Shown: in pieces, positions 35,916 to 45,002 of the stretch
How the letters are laid out: each line of letters starts with the position of its first letter
How positions within the stretch are numbered: position 1 is the first letter of the stretch
Origin: Halomonas korlensis
GTDB lineage: Bacteria; Pseudomonadota; Gammaproteobacteria; Pseudomonadales; Halomonadaceae
NCBI RefSeq assembly: GCF_900116705.1
Contig: NZ_FPBP01000008.1
Coordinates: 140,744 to 204,743 of the forward strand
Reading direction: 5' to 3'
Length of the DNA: 64,000 nucleotides
Program-made: the position numbers and the translations under genes
Notes under the pieces: generated by a model
What the model was told of the DNA's origin: nothing
What the model saw: the letters and a program-made list of their open reading frames with translations, nothing else
Database searches by the model: none

Positions 35916-36418
35916 CCCGGCCATTGCTCCGAAACCCTGGCGCGCCCGCTGCGTATATTTTCCTTCAACTGCGCGCGTATGGTCTGAATGGGCGGTGCGA
36001 TGAGAAAACCGAAGGACACGCAGCCTTCGCGTCCGTGCACGGCGTGATGCATGCGATGGGCCTGGTACAGGCGCTTCAGGTAACCCTTGCGGGGGATGTA
36101 ACGAAACGGCCAGCGCTTGTGCACCATGCCATCGTGAACGATGAAGTAAAGCACGCCATACACGGTGGCGCCCATACCGATCCAGTAGGTGGGGCCATGG
36201 TCCGCGGCGCCATGCACGATGAAGCCGATAGCGATGCCGGCGAACACCAGCGCGTACCGATCATTTTTCTCCAGCAGGCCGCGGCCAGGCTCATGATGGG
36301 AGCGGTGCCAGCCCCAACCCCATCCGTGCATCACGTAGCGGTGCATGGCCCAGGCAAAGTATTCCATGCCGACCACGGTTACAGACAGAATGAGGGCGTT
36401 GACCAGCCAGGTGGACAT
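35912..36418 (-). CDS. crtZ: Beta-carotene hydroxylase CrtZ
   Basis: 168 residues; hydroxylates C3 of beta-ionone rings (zeaxanthin, astaxanthin). Complete His motifs: MHRYVMHGWGWGWHRSHHEP (about 25-44), IVHDGMVHKRWPF, and YQAHRMHHAVHGREGC. The ATG at 36418 gives the standard N-terminus MSTWLVNALI, where the longer frame does not. It lies 16 bp after the ABC permease gene and overlaps crtW. It replaces the degenerate crtZ at 27.3 kb. Confidence 0.94.
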   Translation of the reverse strand: MSTWLVNALILSVTVVGMEYFAWAMHRYVMHGWGWGWHRSHHEPGRGLLEKNDRYALVFAGIAIGFIVHGAADHGPTYWIGMGATVYGVLYFIVHDGMVHKRWPFRYIPRKGYLKRLYQAHRMHHAVHGREGCVSFGFLIAPPIQTIRAQLKENIRSGRARVSEQWPG

Positions 36419-36434
36419 GTTTTGATCTCCCGTA

Positions 36435-37637
36435 TCAGGCCCGTGCGAGCCGTGCCGACAGCACCAGTGCAATGCCGAAGGCGACCAGTCCGCTGGCCAA
36501 TAGTACCGCCCAGCGCAACGCCAGCACATCCAGCGGTTCGCCGCGCCAGAAAATTCCCTGATAGGCCTCGATTGCCCAGGCGTTGGGCGTCAGCCAGCCA
36601 AGCTCCTGCAGCCACGGCGGCATCATGAACCGCGGCACCATGCTCCCGCCCACGGCCGACAGGATCAGCACGAAGAATGTGGACAGGCTCTGGGCCTGCT
36701 GGCGGGTGCTGCAGGCGGCACACAGTGCCAGCGCCAGGCCGGCCACTGCCATGGCCGTCACTACTGTTGTCAGCAGCCAGGGCAAGAGGTTCCCCGGCAG
36801 ATCCAGCCCGTAGGCCAGCCAGGCCACGACGAAAATCAGCGTCACCTGCAGCGTGCCCTGCACCGACAGAAACACGAACTTGCCGGAGACCACCACCCGG
36901 GTGCCGCCCGGCCCCAGCAACAGGCGGTCCACGACGCCGGACTGGCGCTCCTCGATCAGTGTCGCGGCGCCCTGCATGGCGGAGAACAGCAGGAACAGCA
37001 CGGCCACGGCACCAGCATAATAGTTGACCGCGCCGTCCGCCCCGCCTTCGGCGCCCAACTCCTGCATGCCCACCAGCCGTGGCTGCTCCGTCGGGAAATC
37101 CGCCTCCTGCGCCAGCATCCGGCCGATACGCTGTTGCTGTTCCGGGGTGAAACCACCGGTAAGTTCCTGGACCCGGCCCAGTGCCCGTTCGACGCCGAGT
37201 TCAGGCAACGCGGACTCCAGCGCGTTCTGCACCTGACCCATGACCATGGCCGCAGCCATGGCGCGGCCCTGGTCTCCGATGATCAGAATGGGCGGCTGTC
37301 CGGCATGGGGCCGGCCTTGCAGCGAGCCGCGGATGACGATACCCGCATCCGCCGTGGCGTCCCGTACCGCTTCCCGCACGGACGCTTCCGGGGCGTCCGC
37401 TGAACCCACGATGCGCAACCCGGACTGTTCGCGCAGCGTCTGCGTCAATTGCAGCGTGCGCTCGCTTTGCACTGTGTCTGCCAGGTGCACCCGCAACTCA
37501 AGCGCGTCACCGCTGGTGCCGGAGAAAATGGCGGCGAAGATCACGAAAATCGCCGGTGGCAGCAGAAAGGCCATGGCCAGCGCCCCCCGGTCGCGCAGCA
37601 AGTTCAGCAGCATGATGCGGAAGATGGCAAGAGTCAC
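36435..37637 (-). CDS. ABC-2 type transporter permease
   Basis: 400 residues. One N-terminal helix (FRIMLLNLLRDRGALAMAFL then LPPAIFVIF) is followed by a roughly 150-residue periplasmic domain and five or six helices from about residue 205, the ABC2_membrane_3 (YhhJ/YbhR-like) layout. Its start overlaps the ATPase stop by ATGA, and 16 bp separate it from crtZ. Placement between a crtE remnant and crtZ-crtW suggests a role in handling carotenoids or a membrane lipid, but the cargo is unknown. Confidence 0.87.
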   Translation of the reverse strand: MTLAIFRIMLLNLLRDRGALAMAFLLPPAIFVIFAAIFSGTSGDALELRVHLADTVQSERTLQLTQTLREQSGLRIVGSADAPEASVREAVRDATADAGIVIRGSLQGRPHAGQPPILIIGDQGRAMAAAMVMGQVQNALESALPELGVERALGRVQELTGGFTPEQQQRIGRMLAQEADFPTEQPRLVGMQELGAEGGADGAVNYYAGAVAVLFLLFSAMQGAATLIEERQSGVVDRLLLGPGGTRVVVSGKFVFLSVQGTLQVTLIFVVAWLAYGLDLPGNLLPWLLTTVVTAMAVAGLALALCAACSTRQQAQSLSTFFVLILSAVGGSMVPRFMMPPWLQELGWLTPNAWAIEAYQGIFWRGEPLDVLALRWAVLLASGLVAFGIALVLSARLARA

Positions 37638-38587
37638 GGTGTGGCCTCCTGGCCGGTCAGCTTGAGAAACAGGCTGTTAAGGTCCGGCTGCCGCAGGCGC
37701 AGCTCGCGCACCTCCATGCCCCGGGCTTGCAGGCGCCCCGACAGATGCTCGGCGCCGCCGCGGTCGGCCGGCTGCAGCCCGGCCCAGATGGATGCTGCGC
37801 GTGCGGGCGTCAGGCCTTGCTCCCGCAGCCACTCGGCCTGGGCCGTGTCCGGGGTCTGTCGCAGTACCAGCACCAGCTCCCGGGCATCGCCGAAATACTG
37901 TTGCAGCAACTGTTGCGGTGTTCCCTGATCGGCCAGCCGACCATCCAGCAGGAACCCGACCCGGTCGGATAGCGCCTCGGCCTGTTCCAGGTCGTGGGTG
38001 GTCAGCAGCACGGCCATGCCGCCGGCGCGCAGGTTGTGCAGTACCTGATGGATGGAGCCGCGGGCGTCCACGTCCACACCCACCGTGGGTTCGTCCAGAA
38101 TGAGCAGCCGGGGCCGATGAAGAATGGCCGCGGCGATGTTGACGCGTCGCTGGTAGCCGCCGGATAGCGTCCTGACCAGATCATCCGCACGCTCCTGCAG
38201 CATGGCCGCCTGCAATACGCGGGTCACGGCCTCGCCGACATCTCGGCGGGCAACGCCGGCGAGACGGGCGAACACTTGCAGGTTTTCCCTGGGCGTTAGA
38301 TGGGTATAGATCGCCAGCTCCTGGGGAACCAGGCCGATTCGCTGGCGCACGGCACTGGAGGCCGTCTCCTCGCCATCAAGCCGGATGCGGCCCTTCCCCG
38401 GGCGAATGCGGCCGCATATGGCCTTGATCAGTGTGGTCTTGCCGGCGCCGTTTGGGCCGAGCAGGGCGTACAGCTCGCCCTCTGCCAGCTGCATGCTCAG
38501 GCCACGGAGCACCGGGCGCTCCGGCCAGCTGAAGTGGACGTCGTCCACTGCCAGCACGGTGCCGGCCTCCATTGCCAGGGCGGACAC
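37634..38587 (-). CDS. ABC transporter ATP-binding protein
   Basis: 317 residues. Walker A LLGPNGAGKTTLIKAICG (about 38), signature LSGGYQRRVNIAAAIL, Walker B RLLILDEPTVGVD, and a switch His in LLTTHDLEQAEALSD. A C-terminal extension of about 90 residues is typical of DrrA/CcmA-type exporters. The given GTG at 38587 overlaps the stop of the crtE remnant; an ATG at 38572 is an alternative. It forms an export pump with the downstream permease. Confidence 0.88.
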   Translation of the reverse strand: MSALAMEAGTVLAVDDVHFSWPERPVLRGLSMQLAEGELYALLGPNGAGKTTLIKAICGRIRPGKGRIRLDGEETASSAVRQRIGLVPQELAIYTHLTPRENLQVFARLAGVARRDVGEAVTRVLQAAMLQERADDLVRTLSGGYQRRVNIAAAILHRPRLLILDEPTVGVDVDARGSIHQVLHNLRAGGMAVLLTTHDLEQAEALSDRVGFLLDGRLADQGTPQQLLQQYFGDARELVLVLRQTPDTAQAEWLREQGLTPARAASIWAGLQPADRGGAEHLSGRLQARGMEVRELRLRQPDLNSLFLKLTGQEATP

Positions 38588-38793
38588 TAGGCGCTGACCC
38601 CCGCGAACAGGGTCTCCAGAAACGGGCGCAGGGTAGGTTGCTCGGATGGACAGGCATCGGCCACCGCCAGGTGCTTTCTAGCCAGCGCGCGGGCACCGGA
38701 GACGCCGTCGGTTGTTACCGCGGTCAGGCGGGCGCCGTCCTTACTCACATCCTTGCCGGCGCTGTCGGCCGCGGTGCGTTCGTGAAGATCTCG
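38587..38793 (-). pseudogene. crtE: Second GGPP synthase (crtE) C-terminal fragment
   Basis: About 68 codons beginning ARDLHERTAADSAGKDVSKD and ending FLETLFAGVSA. The GKDVSKD part corresponds to the segment after the second Asp-rich motif (GKDAGQD in the intact CrtE). All of the catalytic core upstream is lost, and an IS66 remnant lies beyond. Its stop overlaps the ABC ATPase start, so it was originally the first gene of a crtE-ABC-crtZ-crtW operon. Confidence 0.75.
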
Positions 38794-39027
38794 GGCCTGT
38801 TCGGCAATGGGGCCCGGCCTGCCTTTTCTTGCTTGCACGGATCCCATTGCCCCTTTTTTCATATCCCTGCCCACCGGTGCGTCATTGTTCTTTGTGATTC
38901 TGCACTTGCTGTCTTCTCGAAGCGACTGTGCCCGCCTCACATTTGTGAGGTCGACCAACCCGCACAAGGCAGAGTCTGTTTCGTGCATTTATGCTTGTTT
39001 TGGACTGCTGAGAGAAGCCAGGGTTCA

Positions 39028-39600
39028 AGGCGGCGAGCCGATGTCCATCTGCATGCCCGGAACCAGACCCAGGTTTTCCGCCTCCCGTTTCAGCGCGTAC
39101 CCGACGGCCTGACGCAGCGGATGCGTGGGTTCGAGGTCGTCCCGGTAGAGTTGCTGATCGCACCATTGCCAGAAGGCTTTGACCCGCGGTTCGCTGTAGT
39201 TGGTACGCGCCTGCAGTTTGTCGATATGTGCCTTGGCCCGCGACGAGGAGAAGGTGAAACTGTTCTCGTCGTGGTCACCGTACAACGGCCAGAACCACGC
39301 CTCCTTCATCTTGCCCTTGACTTTGCGGCCGGCCTTGATCGGTGTCTCGTCCATGGCCAGCACCTGACTTTTCAGCACGTGGTCGAGCTGGGCGAGATGG
39401 ATCGGCGAGAGCAGCGCCGCGGCACGGGCGACCTGCCGGGTCAGCGTGGCACGACTGAGCGGGATACCGGCCTGCTGCAGGCGTTCGGACGTGCTGCCGA
39501 ACAGCTGCCGCTGGAACCAGGCAAGCTGACGCTCGACCTTCTGAAGCGCGTCCGGGAGCCATTCGCCTTCCGTGCCAGCGTTTTATGCTCTGGCAAGACT
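39028..39600 (-). mobile_element. IS66-family transposase remnant
   Basis: Reading leftward, QKVERQLAWFQRQLFGSTSE (N-terminal zipper region) jumps directly to AGIPLSRATLTR. It continues into the catalytic part VLAMDETPIKAGRKVKGKMK and EAWFWPLYGDHDE, ending near GMQMDIGSPP. About 100 residues between are deleted and the C-terminus is missing. The insertion probably truncated the neighbouring crtE copy. The gap 38794-39027 holds no recognisable gene. Confidence 0.8.
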
Positions 39601-39646
39601 GCGGAGGGGCGGACGAGAACGCCTCCAACGCGGCGGTAGGAGAAAC

Positions 39647-39670
39647 GGGCCGCCATGAAGGTGGCGGCCC
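39647..39670 (-). terminator. Terminator of MBL-fold gene
   Basis: Stem GGGCCGCC / GGCGGCCC with an 8-nt loop directly after the minus-strand stop at 39677; in the minus sense it is followed by GTTTCTCC, giving a short U-rich tail. Confidence 0.6.
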
Positions 39671-39676
39671 TTGGGA

Positions 39677-40555
39677 TCAGAAGGAAATGACCTCGCCGTC
39701 AGCGGGGATCACGACATTATCTTCGATGCCCGCTTCCTGCACGTAATCGGCCAGTTCGTCACGGCTTAGCGTCATATGGTTCACGGCGTCCATATGCACC
39801 GCGATGATGGTCGCATCTGGGGCCGCCTGATGGGTACGCAGCGTATCTTCCTTGCCCATGATGATGGGGTCACCTTCGAAGCCTGTCATCTCGGCGGCGC
39901 CGGTGTTCAACACGATCACCTCGGGGTTGTGGCGCTCCAGTGCCCGTTCGACCTCGTCGCGCCATACGGTATCACCGACCACATAGGTGGTCTTCTGTCC
40001 CGGCGCCTCGAAGACTACCCCCATGACATCGCCGAGTGCTTGTGCGAGGTCGGGGATAGCATAGAGGGTATCGGAGCCGTGCTGGCCGCCCGTCTTGTGG
40101 AGCTGCACCCCACCGAACTCGGCGTCACCATCGAGGGTGCGCACATCGCTGAAGCCCTGGGCGCGAATCAGCTCGGCATCGGCGGCGTTCTGGGCGAACA
40201 GGGGAATGTCCTGCGGCAGCAGCTCCTGGGCGGCGGTGTCCCAGTGGTCGAGGTGGGTGTGAGTGACAATCACGGCGTCCGCGTCACCGATCACCTCCTC
40301 TGCCGGCATTGGCAGCCCAACCAGCGGATTGCGCAACTCGCTGCGGTAGGTGTCCTCGAAGCCCGGGTAGGCGCCCTGCTCGGCCAGCATGGGGTCGATC
40401 AGGAAAGTGGTATCCCCATAGGTGATCTTCACTGTGGCATTGCGGATCTGCTGCACCTGCTGCGTTGTCTCCTGGGCGATCGAGTCCGCGGAGACACTGC
40501 CGGCGATGAAGGCCGTGGCCAGGGCCAGGGAACCGGCGAGGGTCTTGATCAGCAT
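39677..40555 (-). CDS. Exported MBL-fold metallo-hydrolase (UlaG-like)
   Basis: 292 residues with a signal peptide (LAGSLALATAFIAGSVSA, cleaved near 23). The metallo-beta-lactamase metal motif is IVTHTHLDHWD (HxHxDH, about 97-102); further ligands are likely in KTGGQHG, VGDTVW and VHMDAVNHM. The group is the L-ascorbate-6-phosphate lactonase-like branch rather than true beta-lactamases. Periplasmic substrate unknown. A GlxA-like regulator gene lies divergently 146 bp away and may control it. Confidence 0.85.
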   Translation of the reverse strand: MLIKTLAGSLALATAFIAGSVSADSIAQETTQQVQQIRNATVKITYGDTTFLIDPMLAEQGAYPGFEDTYRSELRNPLVGLPMPAEEVIGDADAVIVTHTHLDHWDTAAQELLPQDIPLFAQNAADAELIRAQGFSDVRTLDGDAEFGGVQLHKTGGQHGSDTLYAIPDLAQALGDVMGVVFEAPGQKTTYVVGDTVWRDEVERALERHNPEVIVLNTGAAEMTGFEGDPIIMGKEDTLRTHQAAPDATIIAVHMDAVNHMTLSRDELADYVQEAGIEDNVVIPADGEVISF

Positions 40556-40701
40556 GTGGATGCTCCTTCATTAGGTTGCTGGGGTGATGGCAAGCAGTCT
40601 AGAGGGGCTCGGCTGTGCAAAAAATTGGCCTGAACGACAATATTCGAAACTTTCGGGCCACGATGTCACAATAATGAGGAACAAATCCCAAGAGTCGCGC
40701 C

Positions 40702-41655
40702 TTGTTGCCGCCCAGCGTCGGATTGATTCTTTATCCGAGTATCAGTCCCTTCCACTTCTCGGTGCCCTATACGGTGTTCGGTATGGCCGTGCCCGATCGC
40801 CCGCTGTTCGATCTGTCCATCGTGGCGCCGGAGGGAAAGCCGCTGGAGGGCGAGCGGGCGATGACGATACGGCCCGACGGCGGCCTGGAGCTGCTGGACT
40901 GGGTGGATATCGCGGTGGTGCCTGGCTGGCATGACCTGAATGAAGCGCCGCCGCCAGAGTTGGCCGAGGCGCTCGTTCGCTGTCATGAGCGGGGCGCCCA
41001 TGTGGTGGGACTCTGTTACGGCACCTATGCCCTGGCTTACGCCGGGCTACTGGACGGCAGGCGGGCGTCGACTCACTGGATGGCCGAGCGCGATTTCCAT
41101 AGCCGCTTCCCCAGGGTCAAGCTGGATACCAATGCGCTCTACGTGGAGGAGGAGCGTCTGGTGACGTCTGCCGGTACCGCTGCCGGCCTGGATTGTTGCT
41201 TGTTCCTGGTACGCGAATATTACGGCGCGCAGGTTGCCAACAAGGTGGCTCGTGCCATGGTGATCCCGCCGCATCGAGAGGGTGGGCAGGCGCAGTTCAT
41301 TGAGCAGCCGGTTGCCGCCTCCACCCAGGATGCGCATATCAACCGCCTGCTCGACTACCTGCGAGAACACCTGGCGGAATCGCACACTATCGACGAGCTC
41401 GCTGCCCGTACCGCCATGAGCCGGCGTACCTTCACGCGCCATTTCCACAAGGCCACCGGCATGACGGTGGTGGCGTGGCTGGTGAGCGAGCGGTTACGGC
41501 GAGGACGCGAGCTGTTGGAAACCACGTCCTTGTCGGTCGAAGCGATTGCGGAAAGGATCGGTTTCCCTACGGCCACGTCGTTCCGGCAGCATTTCAGGCA
41601 GCGCCATCAGGTCAGCCCCCGCGACTGGCGCAAGACCTTCGGCGAAATCCCCTGA
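40702..41655 (+). CDS. GlxA-family regulator (DJ-1/PfpI domain plus AraC HTH)
   Basis: 317 residues. The N-terminal 190 form a DJ-1/PfpI-like domain (VGLILYPSISPFHFSVPYTV, nucleophile-elbow-like VVGLCYGTYALAYAGLLDG). The C-terminal 100 form an AraC DNA-binding domain (LAARTAMSRRTFTRHFHKAT, IAERIGFPTATSFRQHF). No in-frame ATG exists before the conserved region: upstream stops at about 40669-40677 leave TTG at 40702 or 40705 as the start. It is divergent to the MBL-fold gene, a usual target arrangement. Confidence 0.87.
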   Translation: MLPPSVGLILYPSISPFHFSVPYTVFGMAVPDRPLFDLSIVAPEGKPLEGERAMTIRPDGGLELLDWVDIAVVPGWHDLNEAPPPELAEALVRCHERGAHVVGLCYGTYALAYAGLLDGRRASTHWMAERDFHSRFPRVKLDTNALYVEEERLVTSAGTAAGLDCCLFLVREYYGAQVANKVARAMVIPPHREGGQAQFIEQPVAASTQDAHINRLLDYLREHLAESHTIDELAARTAMSRRTFTRHFHKATGMTVVAWLVSERLRRGRELLETTSLSVEAIAERIGFPTATSFRQHFRQRHQVSPRDWRKTFGEIP

Positions 41656-41837
41656 CTATCGTTGGGCCTACCTTTCCCTCCTTCGCCGTTGACCGCGTTC
41701 ACGGCTTCACCGGTTCAATCGATAGAAGCCGCCCTGGGGCGACCATGGCAAGGCTTGGCTTGACCGATCAGTCAAGCCGAATCCAGAATGGTATTTGCCT
41801 TGTACACAATCATCCCAATATCAAGAGGCCACTTCCC

Positions 41838-43373
41838 ATGGCGGTAGCTCCTGTCGGCTCCCACGTGCATTACCCCTGGTACAAGAAGGAAGATACCGAC
41901 GCCTTCTTCGCGCTGTTCCAGAACAACATCGCCAACTTCGTCATCATCGCCATCACAATGCTCGGCATGGAATTTCCGGCCAGCATTGTCTTCGGTCAGG
42001 TACTGCCCGGCGCCGCTGTGGCCGTGATGGTCGGCAACTTCTACTACGCCTGGAGCGCGGCACGACTGGCCCGGAAGGAGAACCGGGCCGACGTCACCGC
42101 CCTCTCCTACGGTATTTCCACTCCGGTTATGTTCGTCTTCCTGTTTGGCGTGCTGCTGCCCGCCAAGCAGCTGACCGGTGACGCCGAACTGGCCTGGAAA
42201 GTGGCGGTGGCCGCCTGCTTCATCAGCGGCGCCATCGAGGCGGCGATCAGCCTGATCGGCCGCTGGATCCAGCACCACCGGCCGCGGGCCGCCATGCTGG
42301 GTGCCGTGGCCGGCGTGGCACTGACCTTCATCGCCGGCGAGATGCTGTTCAAGACCCTGGAGATGCCGGTGATCGGCCTGCTGGTGCTGACGATCATCAT
42401 CGTCGGCCTGGTGGCGCGGGTGACCATGCCCTTCGGGCTGCCCACCTCGCTGTTCGCCATCGTACTGGGTACCGCCATGGCCTACCTGATCGGCGACGCC
42501 GGCGGAGAACGCTTCAGTGACGCCTTCACCCACCTGGGCTTCTACCCGCTGCTGCCCAACCTTGCCTGGTTCGAGGGCCTGGGACTGCTGTTCACCAGCA
42601 TGCTGGCGGTGCTCACCGTTGTGCTGCCGATCACGCTATACAACGCCATCGAGACCATGAACAACGTCGAGGCCATGGAGGCTGCCGGCGACAAGTATGA
42701 CGTGCGCGAGTGCCAGGCGGTGGATGGCGCCGGCACCATGATCGGTGCCCTGTTCGGCGGTGTCTTTCCCACCACCGTCTACATTGCCACCGTGGGCGCC
42801 AAGTGGATGGGTGCCGGACGCGGCTACAGCCTGCTCAACGGCGCTGTCTACGGCCTGGCGACCATGTTCGGCCTGATCGCTGCCCTGGCTGCCATCATCC
42901 CGGTCTCCGTGGTGGCGCCCATCCTGGTGTTCGTCGGCATGTCGATGATCGCCACCGCCTTTCAGAGCAACGAGACCCGCTACTACCCGGCCGTGGCCCT
43001 GGCCATGCTGCCCTACTTCGCCAACTATGTGATGACCCGTTTCGGGCGGGCCGCCGAGGAGACGGTGAGCGGCATCTCCACTGGCATCGTGCCGCTGGGC
43101 CAGGGCGCCATGTTCATGGCGATCCTGATCGGCGCCATGACGGTCTCGGTGATTGACCACCAGTTCCGCCGCGCCGCCGCCTTTGCCGGCGTGGCCGCAG
43201 GCTTCTCCTACGTCGGACTGATGCATGCCCCCAAGCTCGACTTCAATGCCGCCCCGGATTTCGTGATGGGCTACCTGGTGATGGGTGCGTTGTTCCTCTA
43301 CTTTGCCTGGCAAGAGGAAAGGGTAGCCTCCCCGAAACCGATCAGCGGCACGCCGCCACCGTCGGTGGATTGA
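41838..43373 (+). CDS. NCS2/solute carrier family permease (xanthine/uracil-type)
   Basis: 511 residues with 12-14 hydrophobic segments. The segments NFVIIAITMLGMEFPASIVF, LYNAIETMNNVEAMEAAGDK and TMIGALFGGVFPTTVYIATV resemble the NCS2 permease core, including the Asn/Glu-rich half-helix. The start at 41838 is chosen from the family N-terminus. Substrate (purine, pyrimidine or another organic acid) cannot be told. It stands alone downstream of the GlxA-like regulator. Confidence 0.8.
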   Translation: MAVAPVGSHVHYPWYKKEDTDAFFALFQNNIANFVIIAITMLGMEFPASIVFGQVLPGAAVAVMVGNFYYAWSAARLARKENRADVTALSYGISTPVMFVFLFGVLLPAKQLTGDAELAWKVAVAACFISGAIEAAISLIGRWIQHHRPRAAMLGAVAGVALTFIAGEMLFKTLEMPVIGLLVLTIIIVGLVARVTMPFGLPTSLFAIVLGTAMAYLIGDAGGERFSDAFTHLGFYPLLPNLAWFEGLGLLFTSMLAVLTVVLPITLYNAIETMNNVEAMEAAGDKYDVRECQAVDGAGTMIGALFGGVFPTTVYIATVGAKWMGAGRGYSLLNGAVYGLATMFGLIAALAAIIPVSVVAPILVFVGMSMIATAFQSNETRYYPAVALAMLPYFANYVMTRFGRAAEETVSGISTGIVPLGQGAMFMAILIGAMTVSVIDHQFRRAAAFAGVAAGFSYVGLMHAPKLDFNAAPDFVMGYLVMGALFLYFAWQEERVASPKPISGTPPPSVD

Positions 43374-43452
43374 CTCGACACTCAGGACAGAGAGGCCCCG
43401 CAGCTGTCCTGGATCGGTTGGCGCTTATGCGAACCCAGTGAGGCGGCGGCTT

Positions 43453-43499
43453 GCGCGGTGACAGCTGCAGTGCCGCATTATGTGGCGTTGTCACCGCGC
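43453..43499. repeat. Perfect 11-bp inverted repeat overlapping SGNH gene stop
   Basis: Arms GCGCGGTGACA (43453-43463) and TGTCACCGCGC (43489-43499) flank 25 bp; the SGNH stop lies in the loop. There is no T-run. It may be a terminator or a cassette-end structure: gene stops inside a long palindrome are also seen at the attC-like site at 53.6 kb. Confidence 0.6.
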
Positions 43500-44422
43500 T
43501 TGATTGCTTCAGCAAACCGAGATGCTACGAGCAGAAACCCCGAGGGCGTTGGATGTAGCTCATTAGCCCACCATTTCTTGTACTCGGAAGGGTCGTTATT
43601 AAGACTATTGCGCAGATTGACGTAGATGACGTGGGACATCGTGGTGCTAGAAGTCAGGTTCTCAAGCATGTAATTGAACGAATCAATAAGCTCTCGGACC
43701 AGGCGGCGGCGAGCCTGTCCTGGGGAATACCCCTTTTCCCTAAAGCTTGGCTCGAGCCACGGACCTGGCAACGGCCCCCACCCGCCCATGAACCCACGTC
43801 CATCAGGTACTGCATAGTCGTAGCCATGCACGAGTATCGGAAGTCGCCTTCCAACCCGCTCTTCGCATACTGAGGTTAAAGCAGTAATGATAGTAAGATA
43901 GGAGTGTCGGAGACGCTCGTTGATGACGCCTTCAAGTACCGCCTTGTTCAATCCCGGGGTCGGGCTATCTGCATGATCAAGGATATACGCTAACTCCGGA
44001 CCCGCAATGTCATTGCCACCCCCCGACAGCAGCACGGCACGGGGGGCATCCCCGCGTCGAATCACCGCTTCGATTCGCTGCGTAAACCCGTATAATTGGC
44101 CCTTCGAATAAGCCATTTCCTCAACTTTGTCGCCACGACGAGCGACCGTTTCAATTTCGAATCCAAAACGATCGCCCAAGATAGTCAAGATGTCGGATCG
44201 AGGATAATCAAACCAAGAATCGCCCTCGGCGATCAGCGTGCCATTCGGCCGCTTTGGCCCAAGAGCATCACGTTTATGGCGAGGGACGTCCGGTGGCGAA
44301 TCAAGAAGATAGGATTTCTGAATAGAAACTCCTGCCATATCGTTGTTCCGCTCGTTTATTATTTCTTCGGCTTGCCGCCTGCCACGCTGCACAGCGTGTT
44401 TATCGTCTTTCCCAAAACTCAT
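43478..44422 (-). CDS. SGNH/GDSL-like hydrolase
   Basis: 314 residues. The catalytic blocks are IAEGDSWFDYPRSDIL (block I Ser, about 67), VLLSGGGNDIAGPELAY (block III Gly-Asn) and WWANELHPTPSGF (block V, His with upstream acidic residue). This is the GDSL esterase fold with unknown substrate. GC content is lower than neighbours. Together with the next minus-strand gene and flanking repeats it resembles the cassette-like genes at 51-56 kb. Confidence 0.82.
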   Translation of the reverse strand: MSFGKDDKHAVQRGRRQAEEIINERNNDMAGVSIQKSYLLDSPPDVPRHKRDALGPKRPNGTLIAEGDSWFDYPRSDILTILGDRFGFEIETVARRGDKVEEMAYSKGQLYGFTQRIEAVIRRGDAPRAVLLSGGGNDIAGPELAYILDHADSPTPGLNKAVLEGVINERLRHSYLTIITALTSVCEERVGRRLPILVHGYDYAVPDGRGFMGGWGPLPGPWLEPSFREKGYSPGQARRRLVRELIDSFNYMLENLTSSTTMSHVIYVNLRNSLNNDPSEYKKWWANELHPTPSGFLLVASRFAEAIKRGDNAT

Positions 44423-44486
44423 TGCGAGCTTCTCCGACGGATTCGAGTGGGCAAGCTCCGTCTATAAAACCGAGAAACATGGAGCC

Positions 44487-44550
44487 ACATAACGGCGAAG
44501 CTAAGGCCGAGCGTCGGCCCCACAACGTGCGGTCAGTCGAACCCGTTGCC
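44487..44550. repeat. Weak attC-like structured site
   Basis: 64 bp bounded by ACATAAC (44487-44493) and GTTGCCC (44544-44550), with AACGG/CCGTT pairing at the ends and a perfect GGCCGA-GCG-TCGGCC hairpin inside. In the minus sense it lies between the stop of the SnoaL-like gene and the start of the SGNH gene, where a cassette recombination site would be. The match is partial. Confidence 0.35.
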
Positions 44551-44606
44551 CAGCGATGGGCACGCTTGAGCGCGGTGTTACAGCCTTTCAGCCCAACAGG
44601 ACTTAT

Positions 44607-45002
44607 CTATACATCGCCATTCCAGATGTCGATATCCCAACGCCACTGACCGCCCTCCTGCCGCCAGACCACCACATATTTTAGATCGACCTTCTGGCCC
44701 GCTCCCAGGGTAAGCGTCGCTCTCCCAATTTCATGAGCATGATCGCCCTGGATGTCCAGTTCGATCGTAGAGAGTTCGAAGCGCTGGATGCCAAGCTGCT
44801 GCGCCGCAGCAGTCCAGAAATGAGCGATATCGGCGTGCCCTCTCACCATGGGCGCATCGGGCGGAAGCACGCGCGCCTCTGTTGTGTAGACTCCGTCCAC
44901 CGCGCCAATGATGTCGCCTGCGTTGAAGGCTTTCTCAAAATGCCGGTTGGTTTGTTCAATGCCCTCCCGTGCGACGCTGGAGCCTCCCGTAATCTCGGCC
45001 AT
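44607..45002 (-). CDS. SnoaL-like/DUF4440 domain protein
   Basis: 131 residues, NTF2-like cone fold. EQTNRHFEKAFNAGDIIGAV, then YTTEARVLPPDAPMVRGH and IAHFWTAAAQ, ending VVVWRQEGGQWRWDIDIWN are typical of the SgcJ/DUF4440 group. These are often small-molecule isomerases or stress proteins of unknown role. The ATG at 45002 follows GGAGGAG. A full copy of the cassette-associated repeat lies 170 bp upstream. Confidence 0.8.
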   Translation of the reverse strand: MAEITGGSSVAREGIEQTNRHFEKAFNAGDIIGAVDGVYTTEARVLPPDAPMVRGHADIAHFWTAAAQQLGIQRFELSTIELDIQGDHAHEIGRATLTLGAGQKVDLKYVVVWRQEGGQWRWDIDIWNGDV

